A stretch of DNA of 64,000 nt from Devosia enhydra. Its GTDB lineage: Bacteria; Pseudomonadota; Alphaproteobacteria; Rhizobiales; Devosiaceae. The position numbers were made by a program, and so were the translations under genes. The DNA lies in the NCBI RefSeq assembly GCF_900119845.1, contig NZ_FPKU01000002.1, positions 653,381 through 717,380 of the forward strand, in the 5' to 3' direction. The notes below the pieces were generated by a model, which was given only the letters and a program-made list of their open reading frames with translations, did not search any database and was not told the DNA's origin. Below, one piece after another: positions 40,244-49,663 of the stretch (position 1 is the first letter of the stretch; each line of letters begins with the position of its first letter).

Positions 40244-41191
40244 ATGACCGCGCCAGCCCAGCCCCAGTCCGAACCCTCCCGCCAGACGCTCGGGCTCGTC
40301 CTCGCCATTGCGGGCGCCGCGCTCTTTGCCACCAAGGGCATCATCGTCAAGCTGGCGCTGGCCGAGGGCATCGACGCGGTGACGACACTGGCCTGGCGCA
40401 TGCTGGTCTCGGTGCCAATCTTTGCCGGGGTGGGGCTCTGGAGCTGGCGGCAAAGGGCGCGCGCGACAGGCAGGGGTGGCACGGCGCTGCCCGACCGGGC
40501 AACCCTCGCCAAGGCCGGCGGGGTCGGCGTCCTGGGCTATTACCTCGCCTCCTATTTCGATTTTGCCGCGCTCGAATATATCTCTGCCCAGCTCGACCGG
40601 CTGATCCTGCTCACCTATCCCTTCTTCGTCGTGCTGTTCGGGGTCGTGCTGTTCAGGCGCAAGGTGACCCTGCCGATGGTGCTGGCGCTGGTGCTGAGCT
40701 ATTGCGGCATCATGCTGATCTTCCTGCATGATTTTCGGGTGGCCGGCGATACGGTGCTGCTCGGGTCGGCCCTGGCGCTGGGATCGGCCATCGCCTATGC
40801 CGGCTACCAGATCCTCGCCAAGCCGCTGATTGATCGGATGGGCGCGCAGCTCTTCACCTCGGTCGCGATGTCGGCGGCCGGCGTACTGGTGTTTGCTCAT
40901 TTCCTTCTGACCCACCCCATCTCCGCGCTGGCGGTGACGGGTTATGAGTTGAGCCTGATGGTCGGCATCGGGCTCTTTTCCACCGTGCTGCCCGCCTATT
41001 GCATCTCCTGGGCCATCGGGCTCGTGGGCTCAGAACGCACCGCGGTGGTCGGCAACATTTCGCCCGTGGCGACGGTGGGGCTCGCCGTGCTCGTGCTGGG
41101 CGAGGCGTTCACCCCCTTTCACCTTGCCGGAACCGGGCTCGTGCTCATCGGGGTCTGGCTCTTTGCCCGGCGTCCGCGCGCCAAAAATTGA
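40244..41191 (+). CDS. EamA/DMT-family transporter
   Basis: A 315-residue inner-membrane protein of the drug/metabolite transporter superfamily with about ten helices in two EamA repeats (about 14-150 and 165-305). The first begins GLVLAIAGAALFATKGIIVKLAL; the second contains GSALALGSAIAYAGYQILAK, and the last helices show GSERTAVVGNISPVATVGLA. The substrate is unknown; members export metabolites or amino acids. It follows xerC by 86 bases. Confidence 0.88.
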   Translation: MTAPAQPQSEPSRQTLGLVLAIAGAALFATKGIIVKLALAEGIDAVTTLAWRMLVSVPIFAGVGLWSWRQRARATGRGGTALPDRATLAKAGGVGVLGYYLASYFDFAALEYISAQLDRLILLTYPFFVVLFGVVLFRRKVTLPMVLALVLSYCGIMLIFLHDFRVAGDTVLLGSALALGSAIAYAGYQILAKPLIDRMGAQLFTSVAMSAAGVLVFAHFLLTHPISALAVTGYELSLMVGIGLFSTVLPAYCISWAIGLVGSERTAVVGNISPVATVGLAVLVLGEAFTPFHLAGTGLVLIGVWLFARRPRAKN

Positions 41192-41315
41192 CCGCCAGTG
41201 GACGGATCGGCCCCGGGCTGGGGTTGGCGCCTGCGGCGTTGCGCTCTAGAACATTGCCTCAAATTTCGGCGCCGCGGCGCTTTGCGCTGCGCCCCCTCTC
41301 AGGTGGATGACGAGA

Positions 41316-43154
41316 ATGCCCCAGTACCGCTCCCGCACGACCACCCATGGCCGCAACATGGCCGGTGCCCGCAGCCTGTGGCGCGCCACGGGCATGAAGG
41401 ATGGCGATTTCGGCAAGCCGATCATCGCGGTGGTCAATTCCTTCACCCAGTTCGTGCCCGGCCATGTGCACCTCAAGGATCTCGGGCAGCTGGTTGCCCG
41501 CGAGATCGAGGCAGCGGGCGGCGTGGCCAAGGAATTCAACACCATTGCCGTCGATGACGGCATCGCCATGGGCCATGACGGCATGCTCTATTCGCTGCCC
41601 AGCCGCGAGATCATCGCCGACAGCGTCGAATACATGGTCAATGCCCATTGCGCCGACGCCATCGTGTGCATCTCCAATTGCGACAAGATCACCCCCGGCA
41701 TGCTGATGGCCGCCATGCGGCTCGACGTTCCGGCGATCTTCGTTTCGGGCGGGCCGATGGAAGCGGGCAAGGTGCGCATCGACAATATCGAGCATGCCGT
41801 CGATCTCATCGATGCCATGGTGGTGGCTGCCGACAGCCGCTACACCGACGAGCAGGTGAGCGAATTCGAGCGCAATGCCTGCCCCACCTGCGGCTCCTGC
41901 TCGGGCATGTTCACCGCCAACTCGATGAACTGCCTCACCGAGGCGCTGGGGCTGAGCCTGCCGGGCAACGGCACCATCCTTGCCACCCATGCCGATCGCG
42001 AGAAGCTCTTCCGCCAGGCCGGCCGCCGCATCGTCGAGATGGCGCGGCTCCATTACGAGGTCGAGGAAAAGGGCCTCAACCCGCGCGCCATCGCCACCAA
42101 GGCGGCGTTCGAGAACGCCATGACGCTCGACATCGCCATGGGCGGCTCGACCAACACCATCCTGCACATCCTCGCCATCGCGCGCGAGGGCGGGGTGGAT
42201 TTCACCATGGACGATATCGACCGGCTGTCGCGCCAGGTGCCCTGTGTCTGCAAGGTGGCCCCGGCGGTGCAGGACGTGCATATCGAGGATGTGCACCGGG
42301 CCGGCGGCATCTTCGGCATATTGGGCGAACTCGATCGCGGCGGTCTCCTTCATCGCGACGTGCCCACCGTGCATGAGGCGACGCTGGGCGAAGCCATCGA
42401 CCGCTGGGACATCATGCGGGTGCGCGACGACGAGGCGACGGCGACGCTCTTCAAGGCGGCGCCCGGCGGCAAGCGCACACAGGTGGCTTTCAGCCAGGCG
42501 AGCCGGTTCAAGGAGCTCGATCTCGATCGCGAGACCGGCGCCATCCGCTCGGTGGAGCATGCCTTCTCCAAGGATGGCGGGCTGGCGGTGCTCACCGGCA
42601 ACCTGGCGCTCGAGGGTTGCGTGGTCAAGACCGCGGGCGTCGATGAATCGATCCTCAAATTCTCGGGCCCGGCGCGCGTCTGCGAAAGCCAGGACGATGC
42701 GGTCAAGCGCATCCTTTCCAAGGACATCAAGGCCGGCGATGTGGTGGTGATCCGCTATGAGGGTCCCAAGGGCGGGCCCGGCATGCAGGAAATGCTCTAC
42801 CCCACGAGCTATCTGAAATCGATGGGGCTGGGCAAGGCCTGCGCGCTCATCACCGATGGGCGTTTCTCCGGCGGCACCTCGGGTCTTTCCATCGGGCACG
42901 TCTCGCCCGAGGCGGCCGAAGGCGGGCTCATCGGCCTCGTCGAGGAAGGGGACATGATCGACATCGATATCCCCGCCCGCACCATCTCCCTGCGCGTCGA
43001 GGATGCGGTGCTGGCCGAGCGCCGCACCCGGCAGGATGCGGCAGGCTGGAAGCCGGCGGCACCTCGCCCGCGCAAGGTCTCGGCTGCATTGCGGGCCTAT
43101 GCCGCGATGGTCTCGAACGCCGCCCAGGGCGCGGTGCGCGTCGTTCCGGAGTAA
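41316..43154 (+). CDS. ilvD: dihydroxy-acid dehydratase
   Basis: An iron-sulphur enzyme that dehydrates 2,3-dihydroxy-3-methylbutanoate and its homologue in valine and isoleucine synthesis. The 612-residue protein shows [18 protein letters not shown] and [19 protein letters not shown] with cluster cysteines, then [23 protein letters not shown] and GRFSGGTSG. The ATG at 41316 is preferred to one at 41307, because AGGTGG lies nine bases before the former but touches the latter, and the family starts MPQYRSRTT. Apparently a single-gene unit. Confidence 0.97.
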   Translation: MPQYRSRTTTHGRNMAGARSLWRATGMKDGDFGKPIIAVVNSFTQFVPGHVHLKDLGQLVAREIEAAGGVAKEFNTIAVDDGIAMGHDGMLYSLPSREIIADSVEYMVNAHCADAIVCISNCDKITPGMLMAAMRLDVPAIFVSGGPMEAGKVRIDNIEHAVDLIDAMVVAADSRYTDEQVSEFERNACPTCGSCSGMFTANSMNCLTEALGLSLPGNGTILATHADREKLFRQAGRRIVEMARLHYEVEEKGLNPRAIATKAAFENAMTLDIAMGGSTNTILHILAIAREGGVDFTMDDIDRLSRQVPCVCKVAPAVQDVHIEDVHRAGGIFGILGELDRGGLLHRDVPTVHEATLGEAIDRWDIMRVRDDEATATLFKAAPGGKRTQVAFSQASRFKELDLDRETGAIRSVEHAFSKDGGLAVLTGNLALEGCVVKTAGVDESILKFSGPARVCESQDDAVKRILSKDIKAGDVVVIRYEGPKGGPGMQEMLYPTSYLKSMGLGKACALITDGRFSGGTSGLSIGHVSPEAAEGGLIGLVEEGDMIDIDIPARTISLRVEDAVLAERRTRQDAAGWKPAAPRPRKVSAALRAYAAMVSNAAQGAVRVVPE

Positions 43155-43211
43155 TCGCTCCGGAACTTTCTGCCCGGTCCCGCCTTACTTGTGTCAACAA
43201 GGAGGTGGGAC

Positions 43212-43832
43212 ATGGACACGCAGCCGGCAAGCCAGACGGCCGACATCAAGACGCAAGGCAGTCAGGCGCCGGACACGCAGGCGCAGGATGTTCAGGCGCC
43301 TGACACTCAGGCCGCGTCGGTTCCCACCGCTTCCGTTTCGCCGGATCTGCGCCGGGCGCGGCTCCTCTCGGCCGGGCGCTATGCCGGCGTGCTCATGGCA
43401 TCGCTGATCGTTATCGGCGGGGCTGTCGGGTTTTCGGCCCAGGCGGCCGGGTCGATGGTGTCCATCAAGTCGGCGGCCCGTGCCGATGTGCGCCAGTCCT
43501 ATGCCATGCCCCTGCCCGACCGGAAGGCTGCCGATTTCAACGTGGCAAGGGCCACCCCGGCGGTTGTCGAGGCGCGCGCCAGCGTCATGCAGGCGGCCTT
43601 GCCCGCCCCTGCCGCCGAAGTGGCTGCAAAGCCCTCCCGCCCGCACCGCATCGTAGCGTCTTCGCTCAATATCCGGTCGCGGCCGGGCCAGGGCGGGACG
43701 CTTTTCAGCCTGCCGCGTGGCAGCGTCGTCGATGTCGCCGAGGTGCAGGGCAACTGGCTGCGCATCACCGCCCCCGATGGGCGCAGCGGCTGGGCCTTCT
43801 CGCGCTATCTCGAAGCCGCGAGCATCCAGTAG
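43212..43832 (+). CDS. single-pass protein with C-terminal bacterial SH3 domain
   Basis: A 206-residue protein: a Gln/Asp/Pro-rich cytoplasmic N-terminus with a short imperfect repeat (QAPDTQAQDVQAPDTQA), a membrane segment at about 58-82, a variable linker and an SH3b domain at about 140-200. The domain reads ASSLNIRSRPGQGGTLFSL then WLRITAPDGRSGWAFSRYL. Such domains bind cell-wall peptides. AAGGAGG six bases before the ATG at 43212 fixes the start. It sits just ahead of the broken M23 peptidase gene, suggesting a cell-wall context. Confidence 0.8.
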   Translation: MDTQPASQTADIKTQGSQAPDTQAQDVQAPDTQAASVPTASVSPDLRRARLLSAGRYAGVLMASLIVIGGAVGFSAQAAGSMVSIKSAARADVRQSYAMPLPDRKAADFNVARATPAVVEARASVMQAALPAPAAEVAAKPSRPHRIVASSLNIRSRPGQGGTLFSLPRGSVVDVAEVQGNWLRITAPDGRSGWAFSRYLEAASIQ

Positions 43833-43881
43833 AACGGATCGGCCGCTCCGACGATTGGCCTCACCACCATCGGGAGTATCC

Positions 43882-44856
43882 ATGCGCCGCTCGTCCATCC
43901 TCGTCGCGATCGCCAGCCTCTGCCTGTCCTCCGTGGTCTTTGCCGCCGATGCCGATATCCTCTCGCAGGGTCGCACGCTCAGCGAGGCCTTCCTTGAGGG
44001 CGAGCATCAGGCGGTGTGGAGCCGCATGACGGACGAGATGCAGTCCGCCTTCGGCACGCTCGAAGCGCTGGCCGCCTTTCGCGAGCAGCTTTCCGGCAGC
44101 CTTGGCGAAGAGACCGAGGTGTTGACGGAAGAGGTGGAGCAGGTCGAGGGGCATGACGTCTATCTGCGCACCGGCCGCTGGTCGGAGGCCGACCCCGATA
44201 TCGTCATGCAGTGGGCGCTGTCCCCCGAGGGGCAGGTTTCGGGCTTTTATGTCCGCCCCGTCGCCGTGTTGGCTGAAAGCCGCTTTCTCGACTACCAGAC
44301 CAAGGCCAGCCTGCGCCTGCCCTTTGCGGGTGAGTGGACGCTGGTCTGGGGTGGGCGCAGCCTTGCCGAGAATTATCACGGCGCGGACCCGGCGCAGCGC
44401 TTTGCTATCGATGCGCTGATCCTGCGCGACGGGGTTTCGCATGAAGGGCCGGCCGACAGGCTCGAGAGCTATCATTGCTGGGGCGAGCCTATTCTGGCCC
44501 CCGCCGCCGGCACGGTGGTGGCCGCGATCGATGGGCTGCCCGACCAGCCCATCGGCACGATGGATCCGCACAATCCGGCCGGCAATCACGTGGTGCTCGA
44601 TCTGGGCAACAGCGAATTCGCCTTTCTCGCGCATCTCCGGGCCGGGAGCGTCGCGGTGGCTGCCGGGGACAGCGTGTCGGTTGGCGACCGGCTCGGGCTT
44701 TGCGGCAACAGCGGCAACAGCAGCTAGCCGCACCTGCATTTCCACCTGCAGACGACCCCCGATCTCGCCAATGGCGAAGGCCTGCCGGCCCAGTTCACCG
44801 ACTATGTCGTGCGCCGGGGCGAACCACGGCAGGGCGAGACCCTCTCGGCGCGGTGA
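43882..44856 (+). pseudogene. M23 (LytM) peptidase interrupted by an in-frame amber codon
   Basis: The frame begins with a signal peptide (RRSSILVAIASLCLSSVVFA), continues with a DUF3887-like segment and then a LytM domain (NYHGADPAQRFAID, then LAPAAGTVVAAIDG). It reaches LGLCGNSGNSS and meets TAG at 44725-44727. The same frame continues with PHLHFHLQTTPDLANGEGLP, the conserved HxH zinc ligands, for 42 more codons to TGA at 44854. The family normally has Glu at the stop position, so a GAG-to-TAG change is the simplest reading. The 281-residue product would lack a catalytic histidine motif. A sequencing error remains possible. Confidence 0.85.
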
Positions 44857-44961
44857 GCCGCGGCGAACAGCCTCCATGCGCCGGATGGGGTTGCAGGGGG
44901 GGCCTCCATATGCGATGGCCAGCGTTCCAAACGCCCGTAGCACCGATAGGGGGAGCCGGAA

Positions 44962-46062
44962 CTGTCCATTCCGACGCCTTATTATCTCATCGACGAAGTG
45001 GCGCTGCGCGCCAATCTGGCCATCGCCGAAAGGCTGCGCGCACGCTCGGGCGCGAGGCTCCTGCTCGCGCTCAAATGCTTTGCCACCTGGTCGGTGTTCG
45101 ACATCATGGCGCCGGCGCTCGATGGCACCACCTCATCCTCGCTCAACGAGGTGCGGCTGGGTCGGGAGAAGTTCGGCAAGGAAACGCACGCCTATTCCGT
45201 GGCCTATGCGGACGATGAATTCGCTGCGGTGGTCGACCACGCCGACAAGGTGATCTTCAATTCCATCGCCCAGCTCGAGCGCTTTGGCGCGCAGGCGCAG
45301 GGCAAGCCACTGGGATTGCGTGTCAATCCGGGGGTGAGCCACAGCCATTTCCTCCTCGCCGATCCGGCGCGGCCGATGAGCCGGCTGGGCGAGCGCGATC
45401 CTGCGCGGATCGCCGCCGTGCTCGATCGCATCACCGGGGTCATGCTGCACTGCAATTGCGAGAACGATGCGTTCGAAAGCTTCGATGCGCTTCTCGGCCG
45501 GATCGAAGAAGGCTATGGCGCGATCCTCTCGCAGCTCGACTGGGTGAGCCTGGGCGGGGGCATCCACTTCACCGCGCCCGGCTATGATCTCGATGCGCTG
45601 GCGGACCGGCTCAGGGGCTTTGCGGAGCGCTATGGCGTCACCGTCTATCTCGAGCCGGGCGATACGCTCGTGACCAATGCCGCGACCCTCGAGACCAGCG
45701 TGCTCGACATCGTCGAGAACGAGGGCCGCATCGCCATCGTCGATGCCTCGGCCGAGGCGCATATGCTCGACCTGCTGATGTACCAGCAGGAGGCTGCCAT
45801 TGCGCCGGCGCGCGGGGATCATATCTACCAGGTGTGCGGCAACTCCTGCCTTGCCGGAGACATCTTCGGGGAGGGCCGCTTCGAAGCGCCGCTCCGGGTG
45901 GGTGACCGCGTCTCGATCCTCAACGCGGCCGGCTACACCATGGTCAAGAAGAACTGGTTCAACGGGGTCCGCATGCCCGCCATCGCGATCAGGCGGCCCG
46001 GTGGCGAGGTCGAACGCGTGCGCGCGTTCACATTCGAGGATTATGTCGCCAGCCTCTCCTGA
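44962..46062 (+). CDS. nspC: carboxy(nor)spermidine decarboxylase
   Basis: A PLP enzyme of the alanine-racemase-fold decarboxylase group that converts carboxyspermidine or carboxynorspermidine to the triamine. From codon 44962 the protein reads SIPTPYYLIDEVALRANLA, the family start. The PLP lysine is K38 in LALKCFATW; GLRVNPGVSHSHF, LHCNCEND, SLGGGIHF and VCGNSCLAGD with the catalytic cysteine follow. No ATG, GTG or TTG precedes the conserved start. A CTG at 44962 has GGGGGAG six bases upstream and is the likely initiator; GTG 44998 would remove conserved residues. Next to its partner dehydrogenase. Confidence 0.9.
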   Translation: MSIPTPYYLIDEVALRANLAIAERLRARSGARLLLALKCFATWSVFDIMAPALDGTTSSSLNEVRLGREKFGKETHAYSVAYADDEFAAVVDHADKVIFNSIAQLERFGAQAQGKPLGLRVNPGVSHSHFLLADPARPMSRLGERDPARIAAVLDRITGVMLHCNCENDAFESFDALLGRIEEGYGAILSQLDWVSLGGGIHFTAPGYDLDALADRLRGFAERYGVTVYLEPGDTLVTNAATLETSVLDIVENEGRIAIVDASAEAHMLDLLMYQQEAAIAPARGDHIYQVCGNSCLAGDIFGEGRFEAPLRVGDRVSILNAAGYTMVKKNWFNGVRMPAIAIRRPGGEVERVRAFTFEDYVASLS

Positions 46063-46112
46063 GGGCGGCATGATCATGTCCTGAAACCGCTAGCGAAGGT
46101 GTCTCGTGACAA

Positions 46113-47387
46113 TTGAAAAAGAACATTCTCATCATCGGCGCCGGAGGTGTGGGCCAGGTCGTCGCGCATAAGGCGGCGCAGCACAATGACGTGCTGGGCG
46201 ACATCCACATCGCTTCCCGTACGGTGGAAAAATGCCACCGTATCATTCAGTCCATCCTCGAGCACAAGGCGCTGAAGCGCCCCGGCATCCTTGCCGCCCA
46301 TGCGCTCGATGCAACCGATATTTCCGCGACCCGCGCGCTGATCGAGCGCACCCGCGCCCAGATCGTCATCAATGTGGGTTCGGCCTTTCTCAACATGTCG
46401 ATCCTCGAAGCCTGCCTTGAAACCGGCGCGGCCTATATCGACACGGCCATCCACGAAGATCCCGACAAGGTCTGCGAGAGCCCACCCTGGTACGCCAACC
46501 ATGAATGGCAGCGGAAACAGGCCTGCAAGCAGCGCGGGGTGACAGCCATTCTGGGTGCGGGCTTCGATCCCGGCGTGGTCAATGCCTATGCGGCGCTGGC
46601 CGCCGAGCGCTATTTCGACGCGATCGAGAGCATGGACATCATCGATGTCAATGCCGGCAGCCATGGCCGCTATTTCGCAACCAATTTCGACCCCGAGATC
46701 AATTTCCGCGAGTTTACCGGCACGGTCTGGAGCTGGCAGCAGGGCCAGTGGACGCCCAATCGGATGTTCGAGGTCAGCCGGCAGGACGATCTACCGGTGG
46801 TGGGCAACCAGACCACCTATCTCACCGGCCATGACGAGCTGCACTCGCTCTCGGCCAATCTCGATGTGCCCAATATCCGCTTCTGGATGGGGTTCGGCGC
46901 CCATTACATCAATGTCTTCACCGTGCTCAACTCGTTGGGCCTGTTGTCGGAAAAGCCCGTGAAGACCGCCGAGGGGCTCGAGGTGGTGCCGCTCAAGCTG
47001 GTGAAGGCGGTGCTGCCCGATCCGGCTTCGCTTGCCCCCACCTATGAGGGCAAGACGTGGATCGGCAATCTGATGAGGGGCAGCTGGAACGGAACCCCGC
47101 GCGAGATGCTGCTCTACAATATCTGCGACCATGCCGACTGCTATCGCGAGACCGGCAGCCAGGCGATCTCCTACACCGCCGGCGTGCCGCCCGTGGCTGC
47201 GGCGATGCTCGTCGCAGATGGCACCTGGGATGCGCATCGCATGGTCAATGTCGAGGAATTGCCGCCCGCGCCCTTCCTCGACCTGCTCGGACGCATGGGC
47301 CTGCCCACGCGAGTGCGCCTCGGCGATGCGGATATGCCGCTCGAGGATGCGCTGGGCACTGACGAAGAACGCCGCACCGGCAGCTAG
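46113..47387 (+). CDS. carboxy(nor)spermidine synthase/saccharopine dehydrogenase family
   Basis: A 424-residue NADPH-dependent enzyme that condenses putrescine or diaminopropane with aspartate semialdehyde and reduces the product to the carboxy-triamine. The Rossmann start is ILIIGAGGVGQVVAHK; VGSAFLNMSILEACLETG, LGAGFDPGVVNAYAA and EGKTWIGNLMRGSWNG are family landmarks. The start is TTG at 46113 with AGGTG upstream. It follows the decarboxylase gene by 50 bases, and the two form the alternative spermidine pathway common in alphaproteobacteria. Which triamine is made cannot be told from sequence. Confidence 0.9.
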   Translation: MKKNILIIGAGGVGQVVAHKAAQHNDVLGDIHIASRTVEKCHRIIQSILEHKALKRPGILAAHALDATDISATRALIERTRAQIVINVGSAFLNMSILEACLETGAAYIDTAIHEDPDKVCESPPWYANHEWQRKQACKQRGVTAILGAGFDPGVVNAYAALAAERYFDAIESMDIIDVNAGSHGRYFATNFDPEINFREFTGTVWSWQQGQWTPNRMFEVSRQDDLPVVGNQTTYLTGHDELHSLSANLDVPNIRFWMGFGAHYINVFTVLNSLGLLSEKPVKTAEGLEVVPLKLVKAVLPDPASLAPTYEGKTWIGNLMRGSWNGTPREMLLYNICDHADCYRETGSQAISYTAGVPPVAAAMLVADGTWDAHRMVNVEELPPAPFLDLLGRMGLPTRVRLGDADMPLEDALGTDEERRTGS

Positions 47388-47392
47388 ACAGC

Positions 47393-47417
47393 AAGGGTCG
47401 CCCGAAAGGCGGCCCTT
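47393..47417 (+). terminator. hairpin after the polyamine genes
   Basis: AAGGGTCGCC-CGAAA-GGCGGCCCTT is a 10-base stem with one G-T pair, five bases past the stop codon. A T-run is absent, so termination strength is uncertain. Confidence 0.55.
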
Positions 47418-47514
47418 CCCACATCGCGCAGCGGACCGTGGGGCGGAACGCCGGGCGATTGTGAAACGGCGCGCGCCATTGCACTCTCTCCTCAATATTC
47501 GAGGGGAGGGCGCA

Positions 47515-48567
47515 ATGGACCGGGTGCGCATCGGATTGTTCGGGGCCGGGCTCATCGGGCGGGAGCATGCCCGCTTCATCACCGCGCATCCCCGCGCCGA
47601 ACTCGCCGCGATCGCCGATATCGGCCCTGCCGCTGCCGGCTTCGCGTCAGAGCTCGGCGTGCCGTTCTATTCGGACTATCGGGCGCTCCTCGCCGAGGCC
47701 CGGCTTGATGCTGTCATCGTCGCCCTGCCCAATGCGCTTCACCTCGCAGCAGGGCAGGCGGTGATCGGCGCCGGCCTGCCGCTCTTCATGGAAAAGCCGG
47801 TGGCCGATACGATCACTGCGGCACAGGCGCTGGTCGCCGCCGGCACGGCAGCCGACATACCCATCCAGGTTGGCCACCATCGTCGGCATGCGCCCGATAT
47901 CCAGCGTGCCCGGGCCACCATCGCCGAGGGGCAGCTCGGCCGCATCCTTGCGGTCAACGGCATGTGGATGGCGAAAAAGCCGCGCGACTATTTCGATGTC
48001 GCCTGGCGGCGCGAGGCCGGCGGCGGGCCGATGCTGATCAATCTCATCCACGACATCGACCTCTTGCGCTATCTCTGCGGCGATATCGAGAGCGTGCAGG
48101 CGATGAGCGCCAACAGCGCGCGCGGTTTTGCCGTGGAAGACACGGTGGTCGTGCTGATGCGCTTTGCATCGGGGGCGCTCGGCACCTTCACCCTCTCAGA
48201 TGCAGTGCCCTCGCCCTATGGCTGGGATACGGCCGCCTGCCAGGCCCTCTATCTCGCCCATCAGCCGGGCGATTGCTTCTTCATCGGAGGCGAAAAGGCC
48301 ACATTGTCGGTGCCGAGCATGGATCTCTGGCGCCACGAGGGCGATGGCGACTGGCGCCATCCGCTGACGCGCACCCATCTCGCCCATGACCATGCCAGCT
48401 GCTATGTGCGCCAGCTCGACAATTTCCTCGCCGTGGTGCGGGGCGAGGCAAAGCCTCTGGTCGACGGCGCTGATGGCATGATGGCGCTTGCCACTGTCGC
48501 TGCCATCGAGGAGGCGGCCCGCACCGGCGCACGCGTGGCTCCCGCGCAGATGCTCGCGCGGGGGTGA
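47515..48567 (+). CDS. Gfo/Idh/MocA family oxidoreductase
   Basis: A 350-residue NAD(P)-dependent dehydrogenase. The N-terminal Rossmann fold reads IGLFGAGLIGREHARF, with the family motif MEKPVADTITAAQALV (E-K-P). The C-terminal barrel domain has VGHHRRHAPDIQRA, GGGPMLINLIHDIDLLRYL (with the catalytic His and Asp) and GWDTAACQALYLAH. Members act on sugars or inositols; the substrate is not evident. GAGGGGAGGG immediately before the ATG at 47515 settles the start despite an open frame upstream. Confidence 0.9.
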   Translation: MDRVRIGLFGAGLIGREHARFITAHPRAELAAIADIGPAAAGFASELGVPFYSDYRALLAEARLDAVIVALPNALHLAAGQAVIGAGLPLFMEKPVADTITAAQALVAAGTAADIPIQVGHHRRHAPDIQRARATIAEGQLGRILAVNGMWMAKKPRDYFDVAWRREAGGGPMLINLIHDIDLLRYLCGDIESVQAMSANSARGFAVEDTVVVLMRFASGALGTFTLSDAVPSPYGWDTAACQALYLAHQPGDCFFIGGEKATLSVPSMDLWRHEGDGDWRHPLTRTHLAHDHASCYVRQLDNFLAVVRGEAKPLVDGADGMMALATVAAIEEAARTGARVAPAQMLARG

Positions 48568-48640
48568 TCGGCCTCGCGACTGGTGCCGTAAGGCAAACGA
48601 CAGGCCGGCTATCCGCGCCATGAGTGTCAGGGGGCGTGGA

Positions 48641-49630
48641 ATGGGTCTGCGGATTGCCGTGATCGGTGCGGGGCTGGGCGGGCTCACCCTGGCACATGCG
48701 CTGCGCGATCGCTGCGAGGTCGTGGTTTTCGAAAAAGGGCGCGGCCCCGGCGGTCGCTCATCGACGCGCCGCGAGGGGCGCTTCGCCTTCGACCATGGCG
48801 CGCAGTGCTTCACCATCCGCACGCCGGCCTTCCGCGACTGGCTCGTGCCCTTCGCAGCTGAAGGATGCGTGGCCCGATGGTCGGGCCCTGTCGTCAATAT
48901 CGAGGGCGGGCGGGTCACCGGCCCGCGCCATTGGAGCGAGGTGCACCACGTTTTTGCGCCCGGCATGAATGGCTTGGCGCGGCGGCTCGCCTCCGGGCTC
49001 GATCTGCGGGCGGGCGTCGATGTCGCGCCGCTCGCGGCAGGGCGCGGCCCGACGGAGTTGTTCGACACGCGCGGCGTAGCGCTCGGCGTCTTCGATCTGG
49101 TTGTCTCGAGCACCACGCCGCATCAGACGGCCGCCCTGTTCGCCGCGCGGCCAGAGGCGGCGGGAATCGGAGCAGGTGCCTCGCTCAAGCCCTGCCATGC
49201 CCTGATGGTGGGGTTGCCCATCCCCTCGCCGCTCGACTGGATCGCCGCCAAGGTCATGGACGGGCCGATCAAATGGATCTCGGTCGATTCCAGCAAGCCG
49301 GGCCGCGACGCATCGGTCACGACGCTCGTGGCTCATACAAGGGCAGGCTGGTCAGCCCCGATGGCGGATGCGGCGGCCGATACGCTCAGTGCGCCATTGC
49401 TTGCCGCGCTGCAGGCGGCGCTGCCCGATCTCGATCTGGCGCAGGCCGAAACGGTCAAGGCACATCGCTGGCGCTCGGCGATCATTGCGCGCACGCGGCG
49501 CCCCGGCCCTTTTCTCGATCTCGGCGCAGGCATCGCCGCCACGGGCGACTGGGCCTCCGCGAGCCGCATCGAGGAGGTCTGCATGAGCGCCCTGGCGCTG
49601 GCCGCCGAGATCGGCCAGGCAGCGGGCTGA
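48641..49630 (+). CDS. renalase-like NAD(P)/FAD-dependent oxidoreductase
   Basis: A 329-residue flavoprotein. The start LRIAVIGAGLGGLTLAHAL is the FAD dinucleotide motif, followed by VVVFEKGRGPGGRSSTRR, FDHGAQCFTIR and, at the end, ATGDWASASRIEEVCMSALA, the second FAD-binding segment. This layout is that of the renalase-like bacterial amine-oxidase-related family, which in some bacteria oxidises isomeric dihydro-NAD(P). The exact substrate is inference. AGGGGGCG before the ATG at 48641 selects that start over one at 48620. Confidence 0.85.
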   Translation: MGLRIAVIGAGLGGLTLAHALRDRCEVVVFEKGRGPGGRSSTRREGRFAFDHGAQCFTIRTPAFRDWLVPFAAEGCVARWSGPVVNIEGGRVTGPRHWSEVHHVFAPGMNGLARRLASGLDLRAGVDVAPLAAGRGPTELFDTRGVALGVFDLVVSSTTPHQTAALFAARPEAAGIGAGASLKPCHALMVGLPIPSPLDWIAAKVMDGPIKWISVDSSKPGRDASVTTLVAHTRAGWSAPMADAAADTLSAPLLAALQAALPDLDLAQAETVKAHRWRSAIIARTRRPGPFLDLGAGIAATGDWASASRIEEVCMSALALAAEIGQAAG

Positions 49631-49663
49631 GCGCCTTTGCCGCCGGCGGCGAGGGTGCCGCTG

